DNA from: an uncultured Oscillospiraceae bacterium
GTDB lineage: Bacteria; Bacillota; Clostridia; Oscillospirales; Oscillospiraceae
Assembly (NCBI GenBank): GCA_934589155.1
Contig: CAKTNP010000022.1
Span: 1-31,265 of the forward strand
Reading direction: 5' to 3'
DNA: 31,265 bases
The translations under genes and the position numbers were made by a program. The notes below the pieces were generated by a model. The model was given only the letters and a program-made list of their open reading frames with translations. It searched no databases and was not told the DNA's origin. Positions within the stretch are counted from its first letter, which is position 1, and the number at the start of each line of letters is the position of its first letter. Below are positions 15,406 to 24,013 of the stretch, piece after piece.

Positions 15406-16361
15406 GTTCTATCGTACCCGTTTTCTTTACCATCAACGACGGCTACGCCCCCTATCTCGCCGTGGCCCTGCATTCTCTGATCCGGAACGCGGATCGGAGC
15501 CGCCATTACAACATCCATGTGATCTATCAGGATCTGTCCCCGGTAAACCGGGAAAAGCTGGCCGCCATGGAGACAAGCTATGCCTCCGTGTTTTTCCAGC
15601 AGATGGAGGAAACTCTCACCGGCATCGAGGACTCCGATGAGGCCAAGCTCCGCTGCGACTATTTCACCCTGACCATCTACTACCGGCTGTTCCTGGGCGA
15701 CATGTTCCCCCAGTACGACAAGGGGATCTATCTGGACAGCGACATCGTAGTCCCGGGCGACGTATCCCGGCTCTATGACCTGGACCTGGGAGCGAGCATC
15801 GTGGGTGCCTGCCACGATTTCTCCATCGAGGACGCGCCTCCCCTGGTCCACTACGTGGAGCAGGCCGTGGGCGTTCCCATCGGGGAATATGTGAACTCCG
15901 GCGTTCTGCTGCTGAACCTGAAAAAAATGCGGGAGCTGCACTTCGGTCAGGAATTCCTGTCCCGGCTGAACCGGTTCCACTTCAACTGCCTGGCCCCGGA
16001 CCAGGACTATCTCAACGCCATGTGCAACGGACGGATCCTGTACCTGGACAAGACCTGGGACACCATGCCCCAGAAGGGCAAGCCGGAGGTGGAAAACCCC
16101 CAGCTCATTCACTATAATCTTTTTGACAAGCCCTGGTGCTATGACGACATTCAGTACCAGAACGTATTCTGGCACTATGCCGCCGAGACCCCCTATTATA
16201 ACGAGCTTCGGCAGCAGCTGGCTTCTTACGGCGAGGCGGCCAAGGCCCACGACCGGGAGAGCTTCCAAAGCATGGGCGAGAAGGCCATGGAGATCCCCGG
16301 CCAAGAGGTCACCTTCCAAAAAATGGCGAATAAAGGAGAGGCCATTCGGATATGTTCATAG
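15402..16361 (+). CDS. Glycosyltransferase family 8 (second copy)
   Basis: The 319-residue enzyme has all GT8 landmarks: VPVFFTINDGYAPYLAVAL (residues 5-23), DxD in YLDSDIVVPG (Asp112, Asp114), YVNSGVLLLNLKKM (about 164-177), DQDYLNAM, and LIHYNLFDKPW near residue 230-241. This form is close to bacterial GT8 enzymes that decorate lipopolysaccharide, teichoic acid or capsule. AAAGGA precedes the ATG at 15402, which overlaps the previous stop. Its own stop overlaps the start of the acyltransferase-like gene by ten bases. The C-terminal 60 residues are a helical tail. Confidence 0.9.
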   Translation: MSSIVPVFFTINDGYAPYLAVALHSLIRNADRSRHYNIHVIYQDLSPVNREKLAAMETSYASVFFQQMEETLTGIEDSDEAKLRCDYFTLTIYYRLFLGDMFPQYDKGIYLDSDIVVPGDVSRLYDLDLGASIVGACHDFSIEDAPPLVHYVEQAVGVPIGEYVNSGVLLLNLKKMRELHFGQEFLSRLNRFHFNCLAPDQDYLNAMCNGRILYLDKTWDTMPQKGKPEVENPQLIHYNLFDKPWCYDDIQYQNVFWHYAAETPYYNELRQQLASYGEAAKAHDRESFQSMGEKAMEIPGQEVTFQKMANKGEAIRICS

Positions 16362-17215
16362 GCGGAAGTAAAAAAGCGGTGGTAGACAACATCGCCCGGG
16401 CGGCGGAGGCCGGACAGTTCTACGACAAGGTAGAGGTGGACGACCCGGACCTGACCGAGGACGAGAAGTCGGCCCTGATCCGGAAATTTCTGAAAAAGCA
16501 CAAGACTCCGGCCTACGATATGGCCAACTGGGGCGCCCGGTGCATCACGGACACCGTGTCCCGGATCGAGAACAAGAACACGGAATATGTGGGGCTGGAC
16601 AACATCCGGGGCATCACCACCGGCGCCATCATCACCAGCAACCACTTTAACCCCCTGGACAACACGGTAGTCCGGGAGGCCTTGAAAAAAATGGGCAAAA
16701 TGCGGATGTACATCGTCAGCGAGGAGACCAACTTCGCCATGAAAGGCCTGGTGGGCTACCTTATGAACTACATGGACACCATTCCCATCTGGCGGACCAA
16801 TCAGCGCTATATGGGCGGCGAGTTCGTGGACATGATCCGGGAGCTCATGGAAAAGAAGCAGATGCTTCTCATCTACCAGGAGCAGGAAATGTGGTTCAAC
16901 TACCGCAAGCCCCGGCCCCCCAAGCGGGGCGCCTATTACTACGCCGCCCAATTCGGCGTACCCGTGATCTCCTGCTTTGTGGAGCTGCGGGACCTGCCGG
17001 AGCGGGAGAATGCGGAGTTCCTCAAGACCCGGGCCGTGGTCCACATTCTGCCCACCATTTACCCGGATCCCGCCCTCAGCCCCCGAGAGAACAGCTTCCG
17101 CATGATGGAGCAGGACATGCGCCAGAAGCGTGAGGCCTACGAGGCGGCCTACGGCAAGCCCCTGACCTACGAATTTGACCTCTCGGACATTGCCGGCTGG
17201 CAGCCGGAGGCATAA
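16352..17215 (+). CDS. PlsC-like acyltransferase (second of two in the operon)
   Basis: The 287-residue protein has the acceptor motif NHFNPLD with His98 and Asp103 in the canonical HX4D spacing. The later motif is LLIYQEQEMWFNYRKP (about 171-186). This resembles VVYPEAHVWPYY of the first operon gene, which suggests a shared subfamily. Residues 1-90 form an N-terminal helical extension (DLTEDEKSALIRKFLKKH). It should acylate a lipid or sugar intermediate, using the intact catalytic dyad. Its start overlaps the end of the upstream GT8 gene. A strong terminator follows two bases after the stop. Which acyl donor or acceptor is used cannot be told from sequence. Confidence 0.78.
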   Translation: MFIGGSKKAVVDNIARAAEAGQFYDKVEVDDPDLTEDEKSALIRKFLKKHKTPAYDMANWGARCITDTVSRIENKNTEYVGLDNIRGITTGAIITSNHFNPLDNTVVREALKKMGKMRMYIVSEETNFAMKGLVGYLMNYMDTIPIWRTNQRYMGGEFVDMIRELMEKKQMLLIYQEQEMWFNYRKPRPPKRGAYYYAAQFGVPVISCFVELRDLPERENAEFLKTRAVVHILPTIYPDPALSPRENSFRMMEQDMRQKREAYEAAYGKPLTYEFDLSDIAGWQPEA

Positions 17216-17216
17216 C

Positions 17217-17247
17217 AAAAGGCACACGACTTCGTCGTGTGCCTTTC
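17217..17247. terminator. Bidirectional terminator after the acyltransferase/GT8 operon
   Basis: AAAAGGCACACGA and TCGTGTGCCTTTC form a 12-bp stem around CTTCG, placed between convergent reading frames. Confidence 0.9.
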
Positions 17248-17250
17248 TTG

Positions 17251-17643
17251 TTACTTTCCGCTGAACACGGGGAAGAAGCTGTATTCGCCGTAGTCCTTCA
17301 GAGGCTTCATGGCCTTGAGGACCTCCATGTCCTCCGCCGAGATCTCAAAGTCCACCCCGGCGTTGTCCGCCATATGCCGGGGATTGGCGGCCTTGGGCAG
17401 GGGCAGGGTCCCCAGCTGGAGATCATAGCGGATGCACAGCTGGGGCACGGAAACGCCGTACCACTCCGCCATGTCCCGGACCTCCGGGCTCTTCAGGATC
17501 TCGCCGTGGGCCACGGGAGAGTATGCCTCCACCAGGATCCCGTTGTCCCGGCAGAAGGCCAGCGGCGCAAAGGTAGGTGTCCCCCACGGCCCGCCAGGCC
17601 GCCCGGTTGCTCTCGTCATAGTTTCCTGGGCAAAGCAGTAGTC
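17251..17643 (-). pseudogene. Aldo/keto reductase pseudogene (truncated, frameshifted)
   Basis: The C-terminal part is clearly an aldo/keto reductase: VEAYSPVAHGEILKSPEV, then VPQLCIRYDLQLGTLPLPKA, and the tail FEISAEDMEVLKAM. Further upstream the frame VDYCFAQ is followed, in another frame, by PGNYDESNRAAWRAV, matching the conserved tetrad-His neighbourhood; the W expected after Q is missing. A second deletion then removes about 35 residues (the EELYKEGKIRAIGVSNF block) before the frame returns. The N-terminal half, with the catalytic Asp, Tyr and Lys, is absent. Total remaining is about 130 codons against a usual 270-290, so the gene cannot work. It runs into the remnant lipoprotein frame at 17661-17822. 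Confidence 0.8.
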
Positions 17644-17660
17644 CACCCCGTCCCACTGGG

Positions 17661-17822
17661 TCATCCAGCCGTTTTGGACAAGGAAATGGCGGTCTGGGTA
17701 TAAACCAATGAGGCGGAAACCGTCTCCGCCGGAGCGGCGGGCGTTCTCCCGTTGCTTTGACAGTCGCACAGCGCCAAGGCCATTGCCGCAATCAACAATA
17801 CCAAAATTCGTCCTTTTTTCAT
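17661..17822 (-). CDS. Short lipoprotein-like ORF, probably a truncated remnant
   Basis: The 53-residue product starts MKKGRILVLLIAAMALALCD, a good type II signal peptide with lipobox ALAL-C (Cys19). After the Cys only 34 residues follow, without recognisable domain. It has a ribosome site (GGGAGG) and a clean promoter (17865-17893), so it was probably the start of a larger secreted lipoprotein. The frame stops within a stretch that continues, in another frame, into the aldo/keto reductase remnant. A deletion joining two genes is the simplest reading; a real 53-residue lipoprotein is possible. Confidence 0.45.
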   Translation of the reverse strand: MKKGRILVLLIAAMALALCDCQSNGRTPAAPAETVSASLVYTQTAISLSKTAG

Positions 17823-17864
17823 GATCCTACCTCCCGGTGCAATTTCCGACATTTGCTTGGTTTC

Positions 17865-17893
17865 ATTATAGGATCCGCTCGTATATTTGTCTA
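17865..17893 (-). promoter_or_regulatory. Promoter of the short lipoprotein ORF
   Basis: Minus strand TAGACA (17888-17893) and TATAAT (17865-17870), spacer 17 bases, 43 bases before the ATG. Confidence 0.6.
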
Positions 17894-17977
17894 TATAAAA
17901 ATATTGATTTTGCTTGCAATATATGGGATGTTTTTGCATTTTGCGGGATCGCGGAAGCTCCTCCCATGAAACAGTCA

Positions 17978-18056
17978 AGGGGAGGCACCGAGCCGGTGTC
18001 TCCCCTCAAACAGGAATCCATATGCGCTTCTGCCGCCGGACCGATGGGCCCGGCGG
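17978..18056 (-). terminator. Two hairpins after the methyltransferase/ABC operon
   Basis: Downstream of the last operon gene are two stem-loops. The first is CCGCCGG/CCGGCGG (18033-18056). The second, 17978-18006, is a 13-bp stem (AGGGGAGGCACCG against CGGTGTCTCCCCT with one G-U pair, loop AGC). Neither has a good T tract, so this is a likely but not textbook transcription end. No gene is visible between 17823 and 18065. Confidence 0.4.
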
Positions 18057-18065
18057 ATATTCGGC

Positions 18066-18833
18066 TTAAGGCCGCTTTTTCACGGCCCGCAGCATATAAA
18101 GCGGCGTAGCGCCGTAAAATTCCTTTTCCCGCTGGCTCCAAAGGCTTTCCGTCACGTCCCGTACAAAGGAAACATCGGTGCAGGGCAGCTGGCAGAGCAC
18201 GCCCACATCAAAATCCGGGCGCTGGGCCGACCCGAATACCCGATAGTTTTCCGGGTTCAGCTCGGTGTCGATGTACTCATAGGAACCGTCGTGGGTAAAG
18301 CCCCGGCCATATTTTTTGAGGCCCTCCCGCTCCCGGCGGATGGCCTCCTCCCGCACCGCCCCCGGCCGATAGGGCAAGTGCCAGTTTGCGTCAAAAATCA
18401 GCAGCACGCCGCCGGGCTTTAATACCCGCAGCCACTCCCCATAGACCCGCAAATGCTCCCGGATAATATGGGTCACGTTGCGGCTGACCACCAGATCAAA
18501 GGTATCGTCCGGGAAAGGCAGGGCGCCGAAGTCCCCCTGCATCAAAACCGGCGACACGCCGAACCGGGCCGCATTTTCCCTGGCGTGGGCCAGCATACCG
18601 GCGGAGCCGTCCACCCCCGTGACCGTGTGTCCGGCCCGGGACAGCAGAATTGAAAAGAATCCCGGCCCGCACCCGGCATCCAGGATCCGCAGAGGGCGGT
18701 CAGAGGGGGCGTTGGCTTCTATGATCTCCAGCCATTTTTCCGGCCGGTCCGTACCGAATTCCTCTTCCACATAGCTGTTGTAGTTGTCGGAACGGACGGT
18801 CCAGCTTTCGTTGATCTGTTCCTGTGTCAGCAT
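18066..18833 (-). CDS. SAM-dependent methyltransferase, last gene of the ABC operon
   Basis: The 255-residue class I methyltransferase has motif I ILDAGCGPGFF (50-60), the acidic end of strand 2 (VTGVDGSAGML), motif II (FDLVVSRNVTHII) and motif III (LKPGGVLLIFDANW). AAAAGGAG lies upstream of its ATG. It is 18 bases downstream of the ATPase gene and belongs to the seven-gene operon. Its segment VSRNVTHII...DANW is closely mirrored by the methyltransferase at the other end of the operon (VSRNVIWNL...DANW), so the two are paralogues. The methyl acceptor is unknown; a metallophore, peptide or metabolite handled by the transporter is a reasonable guess. Confidence 0.85.
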   Translation of the reverse strand: MLTQEQINESWTVRSDNYNSYVEEEFGTDRPEKWLEIIEANAPSDRPLRILDAGCGPGFFSILLSRAGHTVTGVDGSAGMLAHARENAARFGVSPVLMQGDFGALPFPDDTFDLVVSRNVTHIIREHLRVYGEWLRVLKPGGVLLIFDANWHLPYRPGAVREEAIRREREGLKKYGRGFTHDGSYEYIDTELNPENYRVFGSAQRPDFDVGVLCQLPCTDVSFVRDVTESLWSQREKEFYGATPLYMLRAVKKRP

Positions 18834-18851
18834 GGCATAAGCTCCTTTTTA

Positions 18852-19610
18852 TCATAATACAGCGTTTACAAGCTGCTTCGTATATGGCTGTTCGGGTGCG
18901 TAAATGATTCTCTCCGTCGGCCCCTGCTCCACGATCCTTCCGTCATGGAGCACATAGGTTCTGCCGCAAAACCCGCTGACCAGCGCCAGGTCGTGGGAGA
19001 TGAACAGCAGCGACAGCCCGTCCTGCCGCCGTATTTCGTTCAATAAACCGATGATCTGGGCCTGCACGGAGACGTCCAGCGAGGAGGTCGCCTCATCGCA
19101 GATCAGAAGCCGGGGCTTCTGGGCAATGGCCCTTGCGATGGCGGCTCTTTGACATTCGCCGCCGCTGACCTGGCCGGGACGGAGCTTCAGAAGCTGCGGG
19201 TCCAGCCCTACCTTTTCAAAAAGCTCCTTCGCCTCCGCTCCGCGCCGTGACCGGTCCGGCATCACGATCCGCAGCGCCTCGTCCAGGCTCTCCCCCAGGG
19301 TCAGCCGGGGGTCGAAGGAGGACCGGGGCTCCTGGAAGATCATTTTCATGTCCCGGTACGCCGCCCGCAGGGCCGAACCCTTCGCTTCCGTCAGTTCCGT
19401 GCCGCACAGCCTGACGCTGCCGCTGTCCGGCCGGATCAGCCGGGTAACGATTCGGGCCAGCGTGGATTTTCCGGAGCCGCTTTCTCCTACAATGCCGACA
19501 CATTCCCCGGCTTCTACGGTCAGGGAGACGTCGTCCACCGCCCGGAGCCTTTGCCCGCCAGGCGTGCGAAAGGTCTTTGTCACATGGCTCACGTCAAGGA
19601 TCGTCTGCAT
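18852..19610 (-). CDS. Nickel/oligopeptide-type ABC transporter ATPase (OppF/NikE type)
   Basis: The 252-residue ATPase carries Walker A GESGSGKST (42-50), the Q-loop (IFQEPRSSFDPRL, from 91), the signature VSGGECQRAA (148-157), Walker B LLICDEATS (168-176) and the H-loop ISHDLALVS. The short form, with the C-terminal QPYTKQLVNAVL, is of the OppF/NikE branch. It should energise uptake with the second ATPase encoded just upstream; the two genes overlap by 17 bases. Confidence 0.92.
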   Translation of the reverse strand: MQTILDVSHVTKTFRTPGGQRLRAVDDVSLTVEAGECVGIVGESGSGKSTLARIVTRLIRPDSGSVRLCGTELTEAKGSALRAAYRDMKMIFQEPRSSFDPRLTLGESLDEALRIVMPDRSRRGAEAKELFEKVGLDPQLLKLRPGQVSGGECQRAAIARAIAQKPRLLICDEATSSLDVSVQAQIIGLLNEIRRQDGLSLLFISHDLALVSGFCGRTYVLHDGRIVEQGPTERIIYAPEQPYTKQLVNAVL

Positions 19611-20568
19611 GGCCGAGTGTCTCCTTTCCGCAAAGTGTCCAGTGACGCCCGCTTACCGTGTAGGGCCCCAGGGCCGCCTGCCGGCAGTCCTCCCGCCCAT
19701 GGGGACATCTGGGCGCAAAAGCGCAGCCCCGTTCGGGGAGAATCTCCGGTTTCCGGCCGGGGATCCCCTGGGGCAGCTTTCCGTTCAGCCGGGGCACCGC
19801 CGCAAGCAGGGCGCGGGTGTAGGGGTGGGCCGGGTGGTTCAGTACCTCGCTCCGGGGCCCGTACTCCACGATCTGGCCGCCGTACATGACGGCCACCTGG
19901 TCCGCCAGCTTCGCCGCGGCGCCCATGTTGTGGGTGATCATCAAAATAGCCGTTCCGTATCGGGCCCGCAGGCCCAGCAGCTCCTCCGCCACCTGGGCCT
20001 GGGCCGTCACGTCCAGAGCGCTGGTGGGCTCATCCGCCAGCAGGACCGCAGGCTCCAGCGCCATCGCCGCCGCAATGGCCACCCGCTGGTTCATGCCGCC
20101 GGAGAGCTGCGCGGGGCAGCTCTCCAGGATCCGCTCCGGATCCTGAAAATCCACGCTCCGCAGCAGCGCCGCCGCTTTTTCTCTGGCTTTCTCTTTCGTA
20201 ACGGACCGGTCGTGGGCGCGCATTGCGTCGTAAAACTGCTTGTGGATCCTGCGAATGGGATCCAGCGACGCCCCCGGCTCCTGAAAGACGGCACCGATCT
20301 CTTTGCCCCGGATCGACCGCATCTGCCGGGGGGACATCTGCCGCAGATCATTTCCCCGGAAAAGTACCTGTCCCTCGGTGATCTCTACCCGTCCGGGCAG
20401 CTGCAGAATGGCTTGGAGCAACGTACTCTTGCCGGAGCCGCTCTCCCCGATCACGCAGAGGATCTCTCCCTTGTCCAGGGTCAGATCCACGCCGCGCAGG
20501 ACAGCCCTCCGGGCCTCCGGATAGCGTACCGTAAGGTTTCGGATCTGGACCAAATGGTTCTCCCGCAC
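19594..20568 (-). CDS. Nickel/oligopeptide-type ABC transporter ATPase (OppD type)
   Basis: The 324-residue ATPase has Walker A GESGSGKST (41-49), signature LSGGMNQR (155-162) and Walker B VLLADEPT (175-182). Beyond the ATPase fold it has the oligopeptide-transporter C-terminal domain with three cysteines (Cys282, Cys288, Cys295; GCAFAPRCPHGREDC). In this family that region can hold an iron-sulfur cluster. It pairs with the OppF-type subunit, whose gene overlaps the end of this one. Confidence 0.92.
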   Translation of the reverse strand: MRENHLVQIRNLTVRYPEARRAVLRGVDLTLDKGEILCVIGESGSGKSTLLQAILQLPGRVEITEGQVLFRGNDLRQMSPRQMRSIRGKEIGAVFQEPGASLDPIRRIHKQFYDAMRAHDRSVTKEKAREKAAALLRSVDFQDPERILESCPAQLSGGMNQRVAIAAAMALEPAVLLADEPTSALDVTAQAQVAEELLGLRARYGTAILMITHNMGAAAKLADQVAVMYGGQIVEYGPRSEVLNHPAHPYTRALLAAVPRLNGKLPQGIPGRKPEILPERGCAFAPRCPHGREDCRQAALGPYTVSGRHWTLCGKETLGHADDP

Positions 20569-20596
20569 AGAATGCGCCTCCTTTCGCCGGCCCTGT

Positions 20597-22135
20597 TCAC
20601 TTCTTCACGCAGGTCTTGTAATTGATATGATAGTAGTCCACGGGAGACTGCTCCAGGCCCTCCACGGTGTCCTTCATGGCCATGTACATATTCAGGTGGA
20701 AGATGTTGCAGTAAGCATTTTCGGACAGCACGATCTCATCGATTCTCTTGGTAAGCTCCGCGCGTCTGCCGGTGTCGAACTCCACGGCCAGCTCCGCCAG
20801 CAGGCTGTCTACCTCGGCATTGGAATACCGGCCGAAGTTATTGGTGCCGCCGGTGCCGTAGCTGTTCATCATATAGGAATAGGAATCACCGGTAGGCATC
20901 GTAACCTCGGCGTACACGCTCAAATCAAATGTGCCTGCATGGCCGCGATCCTCTGTGCTGTCCAATTGCTCCACCCTGACATCCATCCCCAACTGGCGCA
21001 GCGCGGACTGCAGCGCCTGACTGGTCTGAGGCAGTCCCGTGCGGCCATAGGTAATGATCTGCAAAGAGACTCTTTTCCCGTTCTTATCCAAAAAACCATC
21101 GCCATCAGAATCCGTATAGCCGCTCCGAGCCAGCAAGGCTCTTGCGCCCTCCATGTCAAAGTCGGGAACATTGGTCAGGGACGCCTCGTCGCTGAAGGCC
21201 GTTGTTGCCGGGAAAGTGGATTTTGCGGGGGTCCCCGCGCCGTTGACCAGGACGCCCGCATAGTTCACGCGGTCGATTGCCATACAGACCGCTTTGCGGA
21301 AGTTGGGATCTCCCGTAAATTCATGTTCCAGGTTAAAATACACCTTATATACGCGGGAGGTTGCTGCCTGGGAGATTTTGAAGCCGCTCGTCCCGTCGAA
21401 CAAGTCCCGGGCGTCATAGGGAAGGCCGTAGCAGGCGTCCAGCTCCCCCTTCTGCAGGGCAAGGGTGGAGGCGTCCAGGTCATTGGTGGCACGGATAGTC
21501 ACATGCTTGCTGGCAGGCTTTCCGGCCCAGTAGCCGTCAAAGGCGTCCAGCTCCAGCCGCTCATTTTCCACATATTCCACCAGCTTAAAGGGCCCTGTTC
21601 CCACCGCGGCGCTGCCGTCCGGGTTCAGGCTCTTCACGTCCACGATCCCGGAATAGGGATCGCACAGGCAGTTGGGGAGCACCGGGTTCGGCTCCCGGGT
21701 GGTGATTTTCAGGACATTGCCGTTGGCCTCCATGGAGGCAATATTCAGTTCCTTCTCCGCGCGGCTCTGCATGGAGCAAGTACGCTCCAGCGATGCCTTC
21801 ACCGCGGCGGCATCCATGACATTTCCGCTCTGGAACAGCACGCCGTCTCGCAGGACGATGGTCCAGACCAGGCCGTCGTCGGAAACGGAATAGTCCTCCA
21901 CCAGGTTTTTCTGCACGTTCATATTGTCGTCAAACCGGAACAGGGACTCCATAACACCGCTGCGCATGCCTACCCAAGCATAGGCCCCGGAGGCCGGATC
22001 CACACTGCCCACCTGTCCGCCGAATACGAATGTACCCCGGGTATCTCCGCTGCCGCCAGTTTCCGGCTTGCTGCCGCAGGCCGCCAGGCTCAGCAGCAGG
22101 AGCAGCGCCATAATAGCTGTCGTGATCTTTCTCAT
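20597..22135 (-). CDS. Family 5 solute-binding lipoprotein of the ABC importer
   Basis: The 512-residue precursor begins MRKITTAIMALLLLLSLAAC, a lipoprotein signal with lipobox LAAC (Cys20). A family 5 (NikA/DppA-like) binding protein follows, with GGQVGSVDP near the start, TIVLRDGVLFQSGN, and the C-terminal RRAELTKRIDEIVLSENAY. An acidic Ca-like stretch DSDGDGFLDKNGKR lies in the middle. It captures substrate outside the membrane for the OppBC-type pore. I cannot say whether nickel-chelate or dipeptide is bound; NikA-like sequence hints favour a metal complex. GGAGAG precedes the ATG at 22135; the longer frame reaches into the neighbouring gene and is rejected. Confidence 0.88.
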   Translation of the reverse strand: MRKITTAIMALLLLLSLAACGSKPETGGSGDTRGTFVFGGQVGSVDPASGAYAWVGMRSGVMESLFRFDDNMNVQKNLVEDYSVSDDGLVWTIVLRDGVLFQSGNVMDAAAVKASLERTCSMQSRAEKELNIASMEANGNVLKITTREPNPVLPNCLCDPYSGIVDVKSLNPDGSAAVGTGPFKLVEYVENERLELDAFDGYWAGKPASKHVTIRATNDLDASTLALQKGELDACYGLPYDARDLFDGTSGFKISQAATSRVYKVYFNLEHEFTGDPNFRKAVCMAIDRVNYAGVLVNGAGTPAKSTFPATTAFSDEASLTNVPDFDMEGARALLARSGYTDSDGDGFLDKNGKRVSLQIITYGRTGLPQTSQALQSALRQLGMDVRVEQLDSTEDRGHAGTFDLSVYAEVTMPTGDSYSYMMNSYGTGGTNNFGRYSNAEVDSLLAELAVEFDTGRRAELTKRIDEIVLSENAYCNIFHLNMYMAMKDTVEGLEQSPVDYYHINYKTCVKK

Positions 22136-22154
22136 ATTATTTTCTCTCCAAATA

Positions 22155-22985
22155 TCAGTTATTGACGGATCGGGTCTTCCCCATGGGGTCCAGCACGTCA
22201 CGCACGCTGTCCCCCAGAAGATTGAACAAAACAGTCACCAGGAAAATGGCAAGCGCCGGATACAGCACCACCCACGGGCACTGCTGCATCAGACTGCGGC
22301 CCTCGGAGAGCATGCTGCCCCACTCCGCCGTGGAAGAGCCCAGGCCGAGAAAGCTCAGGCCCGAAATGCTCAGCATGGCGCTGCTGAGGTGCAGGGTGCC
22401 GGTCACCACCACCGGGCGGATCGCATTGGGCAGGACATGCCGCAGCAGAATGGAGCCGCTGCTCTGTCCGTTCAGAACGGCCGCCTTGACGAAGTTCTCC
22501 TGCCGGATCGAGAGTACGTAGCTGCGGATCAACCGGGCATACTGGGTCCAGCCCGTGGCCGCCAGGGCAAGAATACCATTCTTCAGTCCCGGTCCCAGCA
22601 TCCCCGCCACCGCAATGGACAGCACAATGCCGGGAAACGCCAGGAAAATATCCACGACCCGCATAATGACCTCGTCAATAACGCCCCCGGCATACCCGCT
22701 GACGAGGCCAATGGCACAGCCCATCACCATGCTGAGTCCCACAATGATCAGAGAGGCGAACACAGAGCTGCGGGCACCGGTCAGAATCCGGGACCAGATA
22801 CACCGGCCCAACCAATCCGTGCCCATGGGGTACTCACCGCCGGGGGGCTGCTTGGCCGCCAAAAGATCCACCAGCTCCGGTTCATGGGGGGCCAGGGCTT
22901 CGGAGAACAGGCTGAAAAGGCAGAGCGCAAGAAACAATGTCAAATAAACGCACATCCTGCGCTTGGAGCGGATGACCTGCTTCAT
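22155..22985 (-). CDS. ABC importer permease (OppC/NikC type)
   Basis: The 276-residue permease has the N-terminal helix (VYLTLFLALCLFSLFSEALA), the typical HEPELVDL...YPMGTDWLGRCIWSR segment, several hydrophobic helices and the EAA loop (VKAAVLNGQSSGSILLRHVLPN). It pairs with the OppB-type subunit, whose stop overlaps this start by four bases (ATGA at 22982-22985). The start at 22985 is supported by the overlap; the long open frame above it is a shadow of oppB. Confidence 0.92.
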   Translation of the reverse strand: MKQVIRSKRRMCVYLTLFLALCLFSLFSEALAPHEPELVDLLAAKQPPGGEYPMGTDWLGRCIWSRILTGARSSVFASLIIVGLSMVMGCAIGLVSGYAGGVIDEVIMRVVDIFLAFPGIVLSIAVAGMLGPGLKNGILALAATGWTQYARLIRSYVLSIRQENFVKAAVLNGQSSGSILLRHVLPNAIRPVVVTGTLHLSSAMLSISGLSFLGLGSSTAEWGSMLSEGRSLMQQCPWVVLYPALAIFLVTVLFNLLGDSVRDVLDPMGKTRSVNN

Positions 22986-23989
22986 GGCTCCACCCCGATT
23001 CCGGCGCCGATCCTTGGGTCCACATAGTAATACGAAAGATCCGTCAGCAAGTTGACCACGGTATAGATCACGCTCATCCAGACCACGAAGGCCTGAATGG
23101 TCGGATAGTCCCGGGCGGTCACGGCACTGGTGACCATATATCCCATCCCGGGAAGGGAAAAGATCATCTCCACCGCGGCCGTTCCGCCCAGAAGGGACCC
23201 GATGGACATGGACATCAGCGTAAGGATCGTGATCATGGCATTGTGCAGGACGTAGAGAAAGAGTATCGCCCGGCCCTTCAGCCCCCGGGACACTGCGCCG
23301 TCCACATAGGCCTTGCCGAGCTGCTCCAGCACCGCGGCCCGGACCTGGCGGATGTATTTTCCGGTCATGGGGATGGCCAGTGCCAGGGTCGGCAGGACAT
23401 AGCTCTCCCATGTGCCGGAGGACAGGACCGGGAAGCATCCCAGCTTCAGGGCAAAGAAATACAGAAGCAGCAGCGATACGATAAAGTTCGGCAGACTGTT
23501 GCCCAGGAAGCTCAAAAAGCGGATAATAAGATCCACCAGCTTTCCCTGCTTCACGGCGGTCAGGATCCCCAGGGGAACGGACAGTACAACGGTGACCGCC
23601 ACCGAGGCGGCGGTCAGCTTCAGCGTATTGGGCAGTGCCGCCAGGAGCTTTCCGGCCACCGGCGCGCCGTCGAGATAGGACCTTCCCATATCGCCCCGGA
23701 TAAATTTCCAAAGCCAGTCAAAATACTGCGCCAGAAAGGGACGATCCAGTCCCAGCCGGCTGCGCATTGCAGCCACCACCTCCGGATTCGGCACCGTCCC
23801 CTGCCCCTGCAGCATCATTTCCACAGGATCCTGGGGGGACAGATACATGAGTCCATAGGTCAAAAGCGTGACCCCCAGCAAGACCGGGATCAGAGAAAGC
23901 AGCCGCCGCAGCACATAGCGTGCAGCCGGGCGGTCGCCAGTCCTAACGCCGTTGATGGCGGGCATTTTTCTCACCTTCCGTATTTTCAT
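22982..23989 (-). CDS. ABC importer permease (OppB/NikB type)
   Basis: The 335-residue permease starts after a basic, cytoplasmic N-terminus (MKIRKVRKMPAINGV). It has the first helix YVLRRLLSLIPVLLGVTLLT, the conserved YLSPQDPVEMML, the domain DPF-like QYFDWLWKFIRGDMG..., and the EAA loop (KAYVDGAVSRGLKGRAILFLYVLHNA). An alternative ATG at 23965 (MPAING) is possible. It lies 24 bases after the first methyltransferase gene, in the same operon. Confidence 0.92.
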   Translation of the reverse strand: MKIRKVRKMPAINGVRTGDRPAARYVLRRLLSLIPVLLGVTLLTYGLMYLSPQDPVEMMLQGQGTVPNPEVVAAMRSRLGLDRPFLAQYFDWLWKFIRGDMGRSYLDGAPVAGKLLAALPNTLKLTAASVAVTVVLSVPLGILTAVKQGKLVDLIIRFLSFLGNSLPNFIVSLLLLYFFALKLGCFPVLSSGTWESYVLPTLALAIPMTGKYIRQVRAAVLEQLGKAYVDGAVSRGLKGRAILFLYVLHNAMITILTLMSMSIGSLLGGTAAVEMIFSLPGMGYMVTSAVTARDYPTIQAFVVWMSVIYTVVNLLTDLSYYYVDPRIGAGIGVEP

Positions 23990-24013
23990 TCTCGTTTGCG
24001 GCCCGTCTGCCCC

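Noticed and set aside
20627..22165. Long plus-strand frame of 512 codons opposite the binding-protein gene
   Set aside because: The minus strand encodes a complete lipoprotein binding protein with signal peptide and operon context; this frame is its mirror.
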